A DNA stretch of 58,082 bases, from NCBI GenBank assembly GCA_032718475.1, contig JAUCBJ010000425.1:1-58082 (forward strand), written 5' to 3'. Below the pieces are notes generated by a model. That model saw only the letters and a list, made by a program, of their open reading frames with translations, had not been told where the DNA came from and did not search any database. Position 1 is the stretch's first letter, and each line of letters begins with the position of its first letter. The DNA is from Nemertoderma westbladi (Eukaryota; Xenacoelomorpha; Nemertodermatida; Nemertodermatidae). Both the position numbers and the translations under genes were made by a program. This document shows, in pieces, positions 26,993 to 41,764 of the stretch.

Positions 26993-29095
26993 TCCCAGGA
27001 ATGATGGATGACCACTCCCAGGAATGGTGGATGACCACTAACAGGAATGATGGATGACCATTTGCAGGAATGATGGATGACCACTCCCAGGAATGATGGA
27101 TGACCACTCCCAGGAATGATGGATGACCACTCCCAGGAATGATGGATGACCACTCCCAGGAATGATGGATGACCACTCCCAGGAAGGATGACCACTCCCA
27201 GGAAGGATGGATACCACTCCCAGGAATGATGGATGACCATTCCCAGGAAGGATGGATGACCACTCCCAGGAAGGATGGATGACCACTCCCAGGAAGGATG
27301 ATGACCACTCCCAGGAAGGATGGATGACCACTCCCAGGAAGGATGACGAATCCCAGGAAGGATGACCACTCCCATGGTGGATGGATGATCACTCCGAGGA
27401 ATGATGGATGACCACTCCCAGGAATGATGGATGACCACACCCAGGAATGATGGATGACCACTCCCAGGAAGGATGACCACTCCCAGGAATGATGGATGAC
27501 CACTCCCAGGAAGGATGGATGACCACTCCCAGGAAGGATGACCACTCCCAGGAATGGTGGATGACCACTCCCAGGAATGATGGATGACCACTCCCAGGAA
27601 TGATGGATGACCACTCCCAGGAATGATGGATGACCACTCCCAGGAAGGATGACCACTCCCAGGAAGGATGACCGCTCCCAGGAATGATGGATGACCACTC
27701 CCAGGAATGATGGATGACCACTCTCATGGATGATGGATGACCACTCCCAGGAATTATGGATGACCACTCCCAGGAATTTTGGATGACCACTCCCAGGAAT
27801 GAAGGATGACCACTCCCAGGAATGATGGATGACCACCCATTAGGAATGATGGATGACCACTCCCAGGAATGATGGATGACCACTCCCAGGAATGATGGAT
27901 GATCACTCCCAGGAATGATGGATGACCACTCTCAGGAAGGATGACCATTCCCAGGAATGATGGATGATCACTCCCAGGAATGATGGATGACCACTCTCAG
28001 GAAGGATGACCATTCCCAGGAATGATGGATGACCACTCCCAGGAATGATGGATGACCACTCCCAGGAATGATAGATGACCACTCCCAGGAAGGATGGATG
28101 ACCACTCCCAGGAATGATGGGTGACCACTCCCAGGAATGATGGCCACTCCCAGGAAGGATGGATGACCACTCCCAGGAGATGACCACTCCCGGAAGGATG
28201 GATGACCACTCCCAGGAAGGATGACCACTCCCAGGAAGGATGACCACTCCCAGGAAGGATGGATGACCACTCCCAGGAATGATGGATGACAACTCCCAGG
28301 AATGATGGATGACCACACCCAGGAATGATGGATGACCACTCCCAGGAAGGATGACCACTCCTAGGAATGATGGATGACCACTCACAGGAAGGATGGATGA
28401 CCACTCCCAGGAAGGATGAACACTCCTAGGAATGATGGATGACCACTCCCAGGAATGATGGATGATCACTCCCAGGAAGGATGACCACTCCCAGGAAGGA
28501 TGACCACTCCCAGGAAGGGTGACCACTCTCAGGAATGATGGATGACCACTCTCAGGAATGATGGATGACCACTCCCAGGAAGGATGATTAAATCCAGGAA
28601 GGATGACCACTCCCAGGAAGGATGAACACTCCCAGGAATGATGGATGACCACTCCCATGGATGATGGATGACCGCTCCCAGGAATGATGACCACTCCCAG
28701 GAATGAAGGATGACCACACCCAGGAAGGATGTCCATTTCCAGGAATGATGGATGACCACTCCCAGGAATGATGGATGACCACTCCCATGGATGATGGATG
28801 ACCACTCCCAGGAATGATGGATGACCACTCCCAGGAATTATGGATGACCACTCCCATGGATGATGGATGACCGCTCCCAGGAATGATGACCACTCCCAGG
28901 AATGAAGGATGACCACACCCAGGAAGGATGTCCATTCACAGGAATGATGGATGACCACTCCCAGGAATGGTGGATGACCACTCCCATGGATGATGGATGA
29001 CCACTCCCAGGAATGATGGATGACCACTCCCAGGAATTATGGATGACCACTCTCAGGAATGAAGGATGACCACTCCCAGGAATGATGGATGACCA
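21270..29095. repeat. Higher-order duplication in the minisatellite, offset 6104 bp
   Basis: Landmarks and open-frame boundaries from about 21285 to 22935 recur about 6104 bp later (27389 to 29035). Examples are frames ending at 21779 and 27883, 22235 and 28339, and 22831 and 28935. The identical spacing of many rare variants shows one large segmental duplication within the array, nearly free of indels since it formed. Confidence 0.8.
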
Positions 29096-30929
29096 CTCAC
29101 AGGAATGATGGATGACCACTCCCAGGAATGATGAATGACCACTCCCAGGTATGATGGATGGCCACTCCCAGGAATGATGGATGACCACTCACAGGAACGA
29201 TGGATGACCACTCCCAGGAATGATGGATGACCACTCCCAGGAATTATGGATGACCACTCCCAGGAATGATGGATGACCACTCCCAGGAATGATTACCACT
29301 CCCAGGAATGATGGATGACCACTTCCAGGAATGATGGATGACCACTCCCAGGAATGATGACCACTCCCAGTAATGATGGATGACCACTCCCAGGAAGGAT
29401 GGATGACCACTCCCAGGAAGGATGACCACTCCCAGGATTGATTACCACTCCCAGGAATGATGGATGACCACTCCCAGGAAGGATGACCACTCCCAGGAAT
29501 GATGGATGACCACTCACAGTAAGGATGGATGACCACTCCCAGGAAGGATGACCACTCCCAGGCATGATGGATGACCACTCCCATAAAGGATGACCACTCC
29601 CAGGAATGATGGATGCCCACTCCCAGGAAGAACGACCACTCCCATGGATGATGGATGACCACTCCCAGGAATGATGGATGACCACTCCCAGGAATGATGG
29701 ATGACCACTCCCAGGAATGACGGATGACCACTCCCTGGAAGGATGGATGACCACTCCCAGGAATGATGGACGACCACACATAGGAAGGATGACCACTCCC
29801 ACGAATGATGGATGACCACTCCCAGGAATGATGGATGACCACTCCCAGGAATGAAGGATGAGCACTCCCAGGAAGGATGACCACTCCCAGGAATAATGGA
29901 TGACCACTCCCAGGAATGATGGGTGACCACTCCCAGGAATGATGGATGACCACTCCCAGGAATGAAGGATGACCACTCCCAGGAATGATGGATGACCACT
30001 CCCAGGAATGATGTATGACCACTCCCAGGAATGATGGATGACCACTCCCAGGAATGATGGATGACCACTCCCATGGAATGATGGACGACTACTCCCAGGA
30101 AGGATGACCACTCCCAGGAAGGATGACGACTCCCAGGAAGGATGGATACCACTCCCAGAAATGATGGATGACCACTCCCAGGAATGGTGGATGACCACTC
30201 CCAGGAATGATGGATGACCACTCCCAGGAATGATGGATGACCACTCCCATGAGTGATGGATGACCTGACCACTACCAGGAATGATGGGTGACCACTCCCA
30301 GGAATGATGGATGACCACTCCCAGGAAATGATGGATGACCACTCCCAGGAATGATGGATGACCACTTCTAGGAATGATGGATGACCACTCCCAGGAATGA
30401 TGACCACTCCCAGGAAGGATGGATGACCACTCCCAGGAAGGATGACCACTCCCAGGAAGGATGACCACTCCCAGGAAGGATGACCACTCCCAGGAAGGAT
30501 GGATGACCACTCACAGGAACGATGGATGACCACTCCCAGGAATGATGGATGACCACTCCCAGGAATTATGGATGACCACTCCCAGGAATGATGGATGACC
30601 ACTCCCAGGAATGATTACCACTCCCAGGAATGATGGATGACCACTTCCAGGAATGATGGATGACCACTCCCAGGAATGATGACCACTCCCAGTAATGATG
30701 GATGACCACTCCCAGGAAGGATGGATGACCACTCCCAGGAAGGATGACCACTCCCAGGATTGATTACCACTCCCAGGAATGATGGATGACCACTCCCAGG
30801 AAGGATGACCACTCCCAGGAATGATGGATGACCACTCACAGTAAGGATGGATGACCACTCCCAGGAAGGATGACCACTCCCAGGCATGATGGATGACCAC
30901 TCCCATAAAGGATGACCACTCCCAGGAAT

Positions 30930-32063
30930 ACTACTACTACTACTACTAGGATCGGCATGCTGCATTGCAGCTGCATTTTTAAGAATGCTGTGCCGGCTTA
31001 TCGACAAAATCGCACCGCCACAACTCCCTATCACCCATGACATTTGCTAGATCATCCGCATCTTCAAGGCCAGTGTCCTTTAAGATGCGTCTCAAGAAAG
31101 TCATGGGTTGTCCACCATGCTTATTCACTCCATGAGGCTGCCAAAGTACAAGATTATGCACTGGCTGGTCCTCACGGCGAAAGCAATGTCCTGCAAAGCG
31201 GAGCCGATTTTGTTCTAGTGTCAAGCTTGGGGGAACCAATGAGACACCTCCAATGTTATATAGTGTCTGGTTGGAGATGTGTGCATTGTACTTGACACAA
31301 TGTACCCGGCGTAGCATTCTTGTGAATGTGCCATCCAGAGATTTGGTGTCCTCAGCAGTTAGAGCCCAGCATGGACTCCCATAGAGGAGTACTGGAACTA
31401 CTGCTGCTCTAAATAATCGGACCTTAACTTTCCGATTAATTCTAGGTGACTTCCAAATCCTGGAAAGCCTATTCAAGGCTGCCCATGCCTTTCCCTTACG
31501 TATTCGAAGGTCCTCACCTGACTTCCGGATCCATGATCCCAGGTAACAGAAGTCGTCCACATGCTCAAGCATACCATCCTTTGAGCTTATGCTCATCCGA
31601 TCAGAGACTTGCTGAGGACTTTCAAAGTTAACTGTCAGAATTTTGGTCTTTCTGGAGTTAATAAAAAGACCAACACTAGAAGCAGCATGTTCTAATGAGC
31701 TGAGGAGCCGCTGGGCTCCCTCTAATGATTCTGAGAGTACTCCTAAGTCATCAGCAAAGTCTAGATCAGTTAGGTACTTGGCAGGATTTCCTCGACTTCT
31801 GGAGCCAGTAGGTGGAGTTATCATCACCCCATCATCATTATGATGATCTAAGGACATGCGTAGAACATAGTCAACCACAATAATGAACAAGAATGGTGCA
31901 AGTGTGTCTCCTTGGAGGACGCCCCATAACACTTCAAATGGTTCTGTGTCACCGTCAACAGTAGACACAAATGTTGTTGAACCATCGTATACTGATCTGA
32001 TTGCTGCAATAATTTCATCAGGAATCCCATATAATGAAAGTATGCTGAACATGGGATGACATT
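30930..32063 (-). mobile_element. 5'-truncated RTE LINE inserted in the minisatellite
   Basis: The insert is about 1134 bp. Its 3' end, read on the minus strand, is a short (TAG)n tail. Both sides carry CCAGGAAT (30922-30929 and 32064-32071), a probable 8-bp target-site duplication. Because the target is itself a repeat unit, the exact limits are uncertain by a few bases. The array on the two sides continues the unit order found uninterrupted at about 29580-29640, so an empty sister site exists. RTE elements are non-LTR retrotransposons with endonuclease and reverse transcriptase; only the reverse transcriptase and C-terminal part remain here. Confidence 0.85.
30979..32062 (-). pseudogene. 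RTE reverse transcriptase, C-terminal 360 residues
   Basis: The frame is intact from the truncation to its stop. It contains GVLQGDTLAPFLFIIVVDYV (palm region), the catalytic FADD, a FYLGSW thumb motif, and a conserved C-terminal region with HCFRREDQP and GGQPMTFLRRIL. The fingers, the first catalytic aspartate region and the whole endonuclease are absent. Upstream, the open frame runs on into minisatellite sequence only because that repeat lacks stops. The open frame and tail suggest a rather young insertion compared with the other RTE pieces here. Confidence 0.85.
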
Positions 32064-35000
32064 CCAGGAATGATGGATGCCCACTCCCAGGAAAGACGAC
32101 CACTCCCATGGATGATGGATGACCACTCCCAGGAATGATGGATGACCACTCCCAGGAATGATGGATGACCACTCCCAGGAATGACGGATGACCACTCCCT
32201 GGAAGGATGGATGACCACTCCCAGGAATGATGGACGACCACACATAGGAAGGATGACCACTCCCACGAATGATGGATGACCACTCCCAGGAATGATGGAT
32301 GACCACTCCCAGGAATGAAGGATGAGCACTCCCTGGAAGGATGACCACTCCCAGGAATAATGGATGACCACTCCCAGGAATGATGGGTGACCACTCCCAG
32401 GAATGATGGATGACCACTCCCAGGAATGAAGGATGACCACTCCCAGGAATGATGGATGACCACTCCCAGGAATGATGTATGACCACTCCCAGGAATGATG
32501 GATGACCACTCCCAGGAATGATGGATGACCACTCCCATGGAATGATGGACGACTACTCCCAGGAAGGATGACCACTCCCAGGAAGGATGACGACTCCCAG
32601 GAAGGATGGATACCACTCCCAGAAATGATGGATGACCACTCCCAGGAATGGTGGATGACCACTCCCAGGAATGATGGATGACCACTCCCAGGAATGATGG
32701 ATGACCACTCCCATGAGTGATGGATGACCTGACCACTACCAGGAATGATGGGTGACCACTCCCAGGAATGATGGATGACCACTCCCAGGAAATGATGGAT
32801 GACCACTCCCAGGAATGATGGATGACCACTTCTAGGAATGATGGATGACCACTCCCAGGAATGATGACCACTCCCAGGAAGGATGGATGACCACTCCCAG
32901 GAAGGATGACCACTCCCAGGAAGGATGACCACTCCCAGGAAGGATGACCACTCCCAGGAAGGATGGATGACCACTCCCAGGAATGATGGATGACAACTCC
33001 CAGGAATGATGGATGACCACACCCAGGAATGATGGATGACCACTCCCAGGAAGAATGACCACTCCTAGGAATGATGGATGACCACTCACAGGAAGGATGG
33101 ATGACCACTCCCAGGAAGGATGACCACTCCCAGGAAGGATGACCACTCCCAGGAATGATGGATGACCACTCCCATGAAGGATCACCACTTCCAGGAATGA
33201 TGGATGACCACTCCCAGGAAGGATGACCACTCCCAGGAAGGATGACCACTCCCAGGAAGGATGACCACTCCCAGGAAGGATGACCACTCCCAGGAAAGGA
33301 TGACCACTCCCAGGAAGGGTGACCACTCTCAGGAATGATGGATGACCACTCTCAGGAATGATGGATGACCACTCCCAGGAAGGATGATTACATCCAGGAA
33401 GGATGACCACTCCCAGGAAGGATGAACACTCCCAGGAATGATGGATGACCACTCCCAGGAAGGATGACCACTCCCAGGAATGATGGATCACCACTCTCAG
33501 GAAGGATGACCACTCCCAGGAAGGATGACTACTCCCAGGAAGGATGTCACTCCCAGGAAGGATGTCCACTCCCAGGAATGATGGATGACCACTCCCAGGA
33601 ATGATGGATGACCACTCCCAGGAATGATTACCACTCCCAGGAATGATGGATGACCACTTCCAGGAATGATGGATGACCACTCCCAGGAAGGATGAACACT
33701 CCCAGGAATGATGGATGACCACTCCCAGGAAGGATGACCACTCCCAGGAATGATGGATCACCACTCTCAGGAAGGATGACCACTCCCAGGAAGGATGACT
33801 ACTCCCAGGAAGGATGTCACTCCCAGGAAGGATGTCCACTCCCAGGAATGATGGATGACCACTCCCAGGAATGATGGATGACCACTCCTATGGATGATGG
33901 ATGACCAGTCCCAGGAATGATGGATGACCACTCCCAGGAATGATGGATGACCACTCCCAGGAATGATGGATGAGCACTGCCAGGAAGGATGACCACTCCC
34001 AGGAATAATGGATGACCACTACCACTCCCATGGATGATGGATGACCACTCCCAGGAATGATGGATGACCGCTCCCAGGAATGATGGATGACCACTCCCAG
34101 GAATGAAGGATGACCACTCCCAGGAATGATGGATGACCACTCCCAGGAATGATGGATGACCACTCCCAGGAATGATGGATGACCACTCCCAGGAATGATG
34201 GATGACCACTCCCAGGAAGGATGAACACTCCCAGGAAGGATGACCACTCCCAGGAAGGATGGTTACCACTCCCAGGAATGATGGATGACCACTCCCAGGA
34301 ATGGTGGATGACCACTACCAGGAATGATGGATGACCACTCCCAGGAATGATGGATGACCACTCCCAGGAATGATGGATGACCTGACCACTACCAGGAATG
34401 ATGGGTAACCACTCCCAGGAATGATGGATGACCACTCCCAGGAAATGATGGATGACCACTCCCAGGAATGATGGATGACCACTTCCAGGAATGATGAATG
34501 ACCACTCCCAGGAAGGATGACCACTCCCAGGAAGGATGACCACTCCCAGGAAGGATGGATGACCACTCCCAGGAATGATGGATGACAACTCCCAGGAATG
34601 ATGGATGACCACACCCAGGAATGATGGATGACCACTCCCAGGAAGGATGACCACTCCTAGGAATGATGGATGACCACTCACAGGAAGGATGGATGACCAC
34701 TCCCAGGAAGGATGACCACTCCCAGGAAGGATGACCACTCCCAGGAAGGATGACCACTCCCAGGAATGATGGATGAGGATGACCACTCCCATGAAGGATC
34801 ACCACTTCCAGGAATGATGGATGACCACTCCCAGGAATGATGGATGACCACTCCCAGGAAGGATGACCACTCCCAGGAAGGATGACCACTCCCAGGAAGG
34901 ATGACCACTCCCAGGAAGGGTGACCACTCCCAGGAATGATGGATCACCACTCTCAGGAAGGATGACCACTCCCAGGAAGGATGACTACTCCCAGGAAGGA

Positions 35001-38000
35001 TGTCACTCCCAGGAAGGATGTCCACTCCCAGGAATGATGGATGACCACTCCCAGGAATGATGGATGACCACTCCCATGGATGATGGATGACCACTCCCAG
35101 GAATGATGGATGACCACTCCCAGGAATTATGGATGACCACTCCGAGGAATGAAGGATGACCACTCCCAGGAATGATGGATGAGCACTCACAGGAATGATG
35201 GATCACCACTCCCAGGAATGATGAATGACCACTCCCAGGAATGATGGATGACCACTCACAGGAACGATGGATGACCACTCCCAGGAATGATGGATGACCA
35301 CTCCCAGGAATGATGGATGACCACTCCCAGGAATGATTACCACTCCCAGGAATGATGGATGACCACTTCCAGGAATGATGGATGACCACTCCCAGGAATG
35401 ATGACCACTCCCAGGAAGGATGGATGACCACTCCCAGGAAGGATGGATGTCCACTCCAGGAAGGATGACCACTCCCAGGATGGATGACCACTCCCAGGAA
35501 TGATGGATGACCACTCCCAGGAATGATGGATGACCACTCACAGGAAGGATGGATGACCACTCCCAGGAAGGATGACCACTCCCAGGCATGATGGATGACC
35601 ACTCCCATGAAGGATGACCACTCCCAGGAATGATGGATGACCACTCCCAGGAAGGATGACCACTCCCAGGAAGGATGACCACTCCCAGGAAGGGTGACCG
35701 CTCTCAGGAATGATGGAAGACCACTCTCAGGAATGATGGATGACCACTCCCAGGAATGATGGATGACCACTCCCAGGAATGATGGATGACCACTCCCAGG
35801 AATGATGAATGACCACTCCCATGGAATGATGGATGACCACTCCCATGGAATGATGGATGACCACTCCCAGGAAGAATGACCACTCCCAGGAAGGATGACC
35901 ACTCCCAGGAAGGATGGATACCACTCCCAGGAATGATGGATGACAACTCCCAGGAATGGTGGATGACCACTCCCAGGAATGATGGATGACCACTCCCAGG
36001 AATGATGGATGACCACTCCCAGGAATGATGGATGACCTGACCACTACCAGGAATGATGGGTGACCACTCCCAGGAATGATGGATGACCACTCCCAGGAAA
36101 TGATGGATGACCACTCCCAGGAATAATGGATGACCACTTCCAGGAATGATGGATGACCACTCCCAGGAATGATGACCACTCCCAGGAAGGATGGATGACC
36201 ACTCCCAGGTAGGATGGATGACCACTCCCAGGAAGGATGACCACTCCCAGGAAGGATGGATGACCACTCCCAGGAATGATGGATGACCACTCCCAGGAAT
36301 TATGGATGACCACTCCGAGGAATGAAGGATGACCACTCCCAGGAATGATGGATGAGCACTCACAGGAATGATGGATGACCACTCCCAGGAATGATGAATG
36401 ACCACTCCCAGGAATGATGGATGACCACTCCCAGGAATGATGGATGACCACTCCCAGGAAGGATGACCACTCCAGGAAGGAACGATACCACTCCCAGGAA
36501 TGATGGATGGCCACTCCCAGGAATGATGGATGACCACTCACAGGAACGATGGATGACCACTCCCAGGAATGATGGATGACCACTCCCAGGAATGATGACC
36601 ACTCCCAGGAAGGATGGATGACCACTCCCAGGAAGGATGGATGTCCACTCCCAGGAAGGATGACCACTCCCAGGATGGATGACCACTCCCAGGAATGATG
36701 GATGACCACTCCCAGGAATGATGGATGACCACTCACAGGAAGGATGGATGACCACTCCCAGGAAGGATGACCACTCCCAGGCATGATGGATGACCACTCC
36801 CATGAAGGATGACCACTCCCAGGAATGATGGATGACCACTCCCAGGAAGGATGACCACTCCCAGGAAGGATGACCACTCCCAGGAAGGATGACCACTCCC
36901 AGGAAGGGTGACCACTCTCAGGAATGATGGATGACCACTCTCAGGAATGATGGATGACCACTCCCAGGAATGATGGATGACCACTCCCAGGAATGATGGA
37001 TGACCACTCCCAGGAATGATGAATGACCACTCCCTTGGAATGATGGATGACCACTCCCAGGAAGGATGGATACCACTCCCAGGAATGATGGATGACCACT
37101 CCCAGGAATGGTGGATGACCACTCCCAGGAATGATGGATGACCACTCCCAGGAATGATGGATGACCACTCCCAGGAATGATGGATGACCTGACCACTACC
37201 AGGAATGATGGGTGACCACTCCCAGGAATGATGGATGACCACTCCCAGGAAATGATGGATGACCACTCCCAGGAATGATGGATGACCACTTCCAGGAATG
37301 ATGGATGACCACTCCCAGGAATGATGACCACTCCCAGGAAGGATGGATGACCACTCCCAGGTAGGATGGATGACCACTCCCAGGAAGGATGACCACTCCC
37401 AGGAAGGATGACCACTCCCAGGAAGGATGGATGACCACTCCCAGGAATGATGGATGACAACTCCCAGGAATGATGGATGACCACACCCAGGAAGGATGAC
37501 CACTCCTAGGAATGATGGATGACCACTCCCAGGAAGGATGACCACTTCCAGGAATGATGGATGACCACTCCCAGGAATGATGGATGACCACTTCCAGGAA
37601 TGATGGATGACCACTCCCAGGAATGATGACCACTCCCAGGAAGGATGGATGACAACTCCCAGGAAGGATGGATGACCACTCCCAGGAAGGATGACCACTC
37701 CCAGGAAGGATGACCACTCCCAGGAATAATGGATGACCACTCCCAGGAATGATGGATGACCACTCCCAGGAAGGATGACCACTCCCAGGAAGGATGACCA
37801 CTCCCAGGAATAATGGATGACCACTCCCAGGAATGATGGATGACCACTCCCAGGAATGATGGATGACCACTCCCAGGAAGGATGACCACTTCCAGGAATG
37901 ATGGATGACCACTCCCAGGAATGATGGATGACCACTCCCAGGAATGATGGATGACCATTCCCAGGAAGGATGACCACTCCCAGGAAGGATGACCACTCCC

Positions 38001-41000
38001 AGGAATGATGGATGACCACTCCCATGAAGGATCACCACTTCCAGGAATGATGGATGACCACTCCCAGGAATGATGGATGACCACTCCCAGGAATGATGGA
38101 TGACCACTCCCAGGAAGGATGACCACTCCCAGGAAGGATGACCACTCCCAGGAAGGATGACCACTCCCATGAAGGGTGACCACTCTCAGGAATGATGGAT
38201 GACCACTCTCAGGAATGATGGATGACCACTCCCAGGAAGGATGATTACATCCAGGAAGGATGACCACTCCCAGGAAGGATGAACACTCCCAGGAATGATG
38301 GATGACCACTCCCAGGAAGGATGACCGCTCCCAGGAATGATGGATCACCACTATCAGGAAGGATGACCACTCCCAGGAAGGATAACTACTCCCAGGAAGG
38401 ATGTCACTCCCAGGAAGGATGTCCACTCCCAGGAATGATGGATGACCACTCCCATGGATGATGGATGACCACTCCCAGGAATGATGGATGACCACTCCCA
38501 GGAATTATGGATGACCACTCCGAGGAATGAAGGATGACCACTCCCAGGAATGATGGATGACCACTCACAGGAATGATGGATGACCACTCCCAGGAATGAT
38601 GAATGACCACTCCCAGGAATGATGGATGACCACTCCCAGGAATGATGGATGACCACTCTCAGGAAGGATGACCACTCCAGGAAGGAACGATACCACTCCC
38701 AGGAATGATGGATGGCCACTCCCAGGAATGATGGATGACCACTCACAGGAACGATGGATGACCACTCCCAGGAATGATGGATGACCACTCCCAGGCATGA
38801 TGGATGACCACTCCCAGGAATGATTACCACTCCCAGGAATGATGGATGACCACTCCCAGGAATGATTACCACTCCCAGGAATGATGGATGACCACTTCCA
38901 GGAATGATGGATGACCACTCCCAGGAATGATGACCACTCCCAGGAAGGATGGATGACCACTCCCAGGAAGGATGGATGTCCACTCCCAGGAAGGATGACC
39001 ACTCCCAGGATGGATGACCACTCCCAGGAATGATGGATGACCACTCCCAGGAATGATGGATGACCACTCACAGGAATGATGGATGACCACTCCCAGGAAG
39101 GATGACCACTCCCAGGCATGATGGATGACCACTCCCATGAAGGATGACCACTCCCAGGAATGATGGATGACCACTCCCAGGAAGGATGACCACTCCCAGG
39201 TAGGATGACCACTCCCAGGAAGGGTGACCACTCTCAGGAATGATGGATGACCACTCTCAGGAATGATGGATGACCACTCCCAGGAAGGATGATTACATCC
39301 AGGAAGGATGACCTCTCCCAGGAAGGATGAACACTCCCAGGAATGATGGATGACCACTCCCAGGAATGATGAATGACCACTCCCAGGAATGATGAATGAC
39401 CACTCCCAGGAATGATGGTTGACCACTCCCAGGAATGATGGATGACCACTCCCAGGAATGATGGATGACCACTCCCAGGAAGGATGACCACTCCAGGAAG
39501 GAACGATACCACTCCCAGGAATGATGGATGGCCACTCCCAGGAATGATGGATGACCACTCACAGGAACGATGGATGATCACTCCCAGGAATGATGGATGA
39601 CCACTCCCAGGAATGATGGATGACCACTCCCAGGAATGATGGATGACCACTCCCAGGAATAATTACCACTCCCAGGAATGATGGATGACCACTTCCAGGA
39701 ATGATGGATGACCACTCCCAGGAATGATGACCACTCCCAGGAAGGATGGATGACAACTCCCAGGAAGGATGGATGACCACTCCCAGGAAGGATGGAAGAC
39801 CACTTCCAGGAAGGATGGATGACCACTCCCAGGATGGATGACCACTCCCAGGAATGATGGATGACCACTCCCAGGAATGATGGATGACCACTCCCAGGAA
39901 GGATGACCACTCCCAGGCATGATGGATGACCACTCCCATGAAGGATGACCACTCCCAGGAATGATGGATGACCACTCCCAGGAATGATGGATGGCCACTC
40001 CCAGGAATGATGGATGACCACTCACAGGAACGATGGATGACCACTCCCAGGAATGATGGATGACCACTCCCAGGAATGATGGATGACCACTCCCAGGAAT
40101 AATTACCACTCCCAGGAATGATGGATGACCACTTCCAGGAATGATGGATGACCACTCCCAGGAATGATGACCACTCCCAGGAAGGATGGATGACCACTCC
40201 CAGGAAGGATGGATGACCACTCCCAGGAAGGATGACCACTCCCAGGATGGATGACCACTCCCAGGAATGATGGATGACCACTCCCAGGAATGATGGATGA
40301 CCACTCACAGGAAGGATGGATGACCACTCCCAGGAAGGATGACCACTCCCAGGCATGATGGATGACCACTCCCATGAAGGATGACCACTCCCAGGAATGA
40401 TGGATGACCACTCCCAGGAAGGATGACCACTCCCAGGAAGGATGACCACTCCCAGGAAGGGTGACCACTCTCAGGAATGATGGATGACCACTCCCAGGAA
40501 GGATGATTACATCCAGGAAGGATGACCTCTCCCAGGAAGGATGAACACTCCCAGGAATGATGGATGACCATTCCCAGGAAGGATGACCACTCCCAGGAAG
40601 GATGACCACTCCCAGGAAGGATGACTACTCCCAGGAAGGATATCACTCCCAGGAAGGATGTCCACTCCCAGGAATGATGGATGACCAAGGAATAATGGAT
40701 GACCACTCCCAGGAATGATGGATGACCACTCCCAAGAAGGATGTATGACCACTCCCAGAAATGATGACTACTCCCAGGAATGATGGATGACCACTCCCAG
40801 GAAGGATGACCACTCCCAGGAATGATGGATGACCACTCCCAGGAAGGATGACCACTCCCAGGAATGATGGATGACCACTCCCAGGAATGATGGATGACCA
40901 CTCCCAGGAATGATGGATGACCACTCCCAGGAATGATCGATGACCACTCCCAGGAAGGATGGATGACCACTCCCAGGAAGGATGACCACTCACAGGAATG

Positions 41001-41507
41001 ATGGATGACTACTCCCAGGAAGGATGACTACTGCCAGGAATGATGGATGACCACTCCCAGGAATGATGACCACTCCCGAGAAGAATGGATAACCACTCCC
41101 AGAAAGGATGACCACTCCCAGGAAGGATGACCACTCACAGGAATGATGGATGACCACTCCCAGGAAGGATGACTACTCCCAGGAATGATGGATGACCACT
41201 CCCAGGAATGATGACCACTCCCGAGAAGAATGGATGACCACTCCCAGGAAGGATGACCACTCCCAGGAATGATGGATGACCACTCCCAGGAAGAATGGAT
41301 GACCACTCCCAGGAAGGATGGATGACCACTCCCAGGAAGGATGACCACTCTCGGGAATGATGGATGACCACTCCCAGGAATGATGGATGAGCACTCCCAG
41401 GAAGGGTGACCACTCCTAGGAAGGATGACCATTCCCAGGAAGGATGGATGGCCACTCCCAGGAATGATGACCTCTCCCAGGAATCATGGATGCCTTGTCC
41501 TATGACA

Positions 41508-41627
41508 TCCCGCTATTATAGCAGGTGCGGTCAGCCATTGATATTCCGAAATCGTCTGTTAAAAGACACTACTGATCATGAGAATACAGATGAATTGGTG
41601 CGGTACATAGGACTATTTGGCTGATGC
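41508..41627 (+). mobile_element. RTE LINE C-terminal fragment at the array's right edge
   Basis: The plus strand encodes GQPLIFRNRLLKDTTDHENTD, matching GGQPMTFLRRILKDTGLEDAD of the other RTE copies, then stops. It directly adjoins the last minisatellite units and lies inside the proposed last intron. Confidence 0.6.
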
Positions 41628-41764
41628 GAACTGTTGCGCTGCGCGGGGGCCGGCGGTCCATTCTAGTGGTGCATAGAATATAATGCATTGCTGTAGTTAG
41701 TTACCAGTACATCTCTAATTACAGAACAAATCTTATATATAAATGTACATTTCTTTTATTGCAG

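Larger units (their letters stand above)
10225..41500. repeat. 31-kb minisatellite of mixed 19-bp and 23-bp units
   Basis: The core unit is GACCACTCCCAGGAAGGAT (19 bp). The other main form is 23 bp: the same core with an extra GGAT and usually TGAT in place of GGAT after CCCAGGAA. Scattered variants include CCCATGGATGATGG, CACACATAGGAAGG, CACCCATTAGGAATG and GATTACATCCAGG; these act as landmarks and show nested longer repeats. The array holds well over a thousand units and is broken only by an RTE insertion at 30930-32063. The complement has no stop codon in any of its three frames, which produces many long overlapping minus-strand ORFs of the type GVVIHHSWEWSS; I do not regard these as genes. 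Confidence 0.97.

Noticed and set aside
10156-41455. Dozens of long minus-strand ORFs (up to 756 codons) with the repeating peptide GVVIHHSWEWSS
   Set aside because: They occur in all three minus frames and follow from a repeat unit without stop codons in its complement; start positions merely track unit variants. The 756-codon frame is a chance fusion of repeat and RTE.
10225-41500. Regular GGAATG motifs as a TEAD-type transcription factor binding array
   Set aside because: The motif is only six bases and is present simply because it is in the unit; nothing else supports binding.
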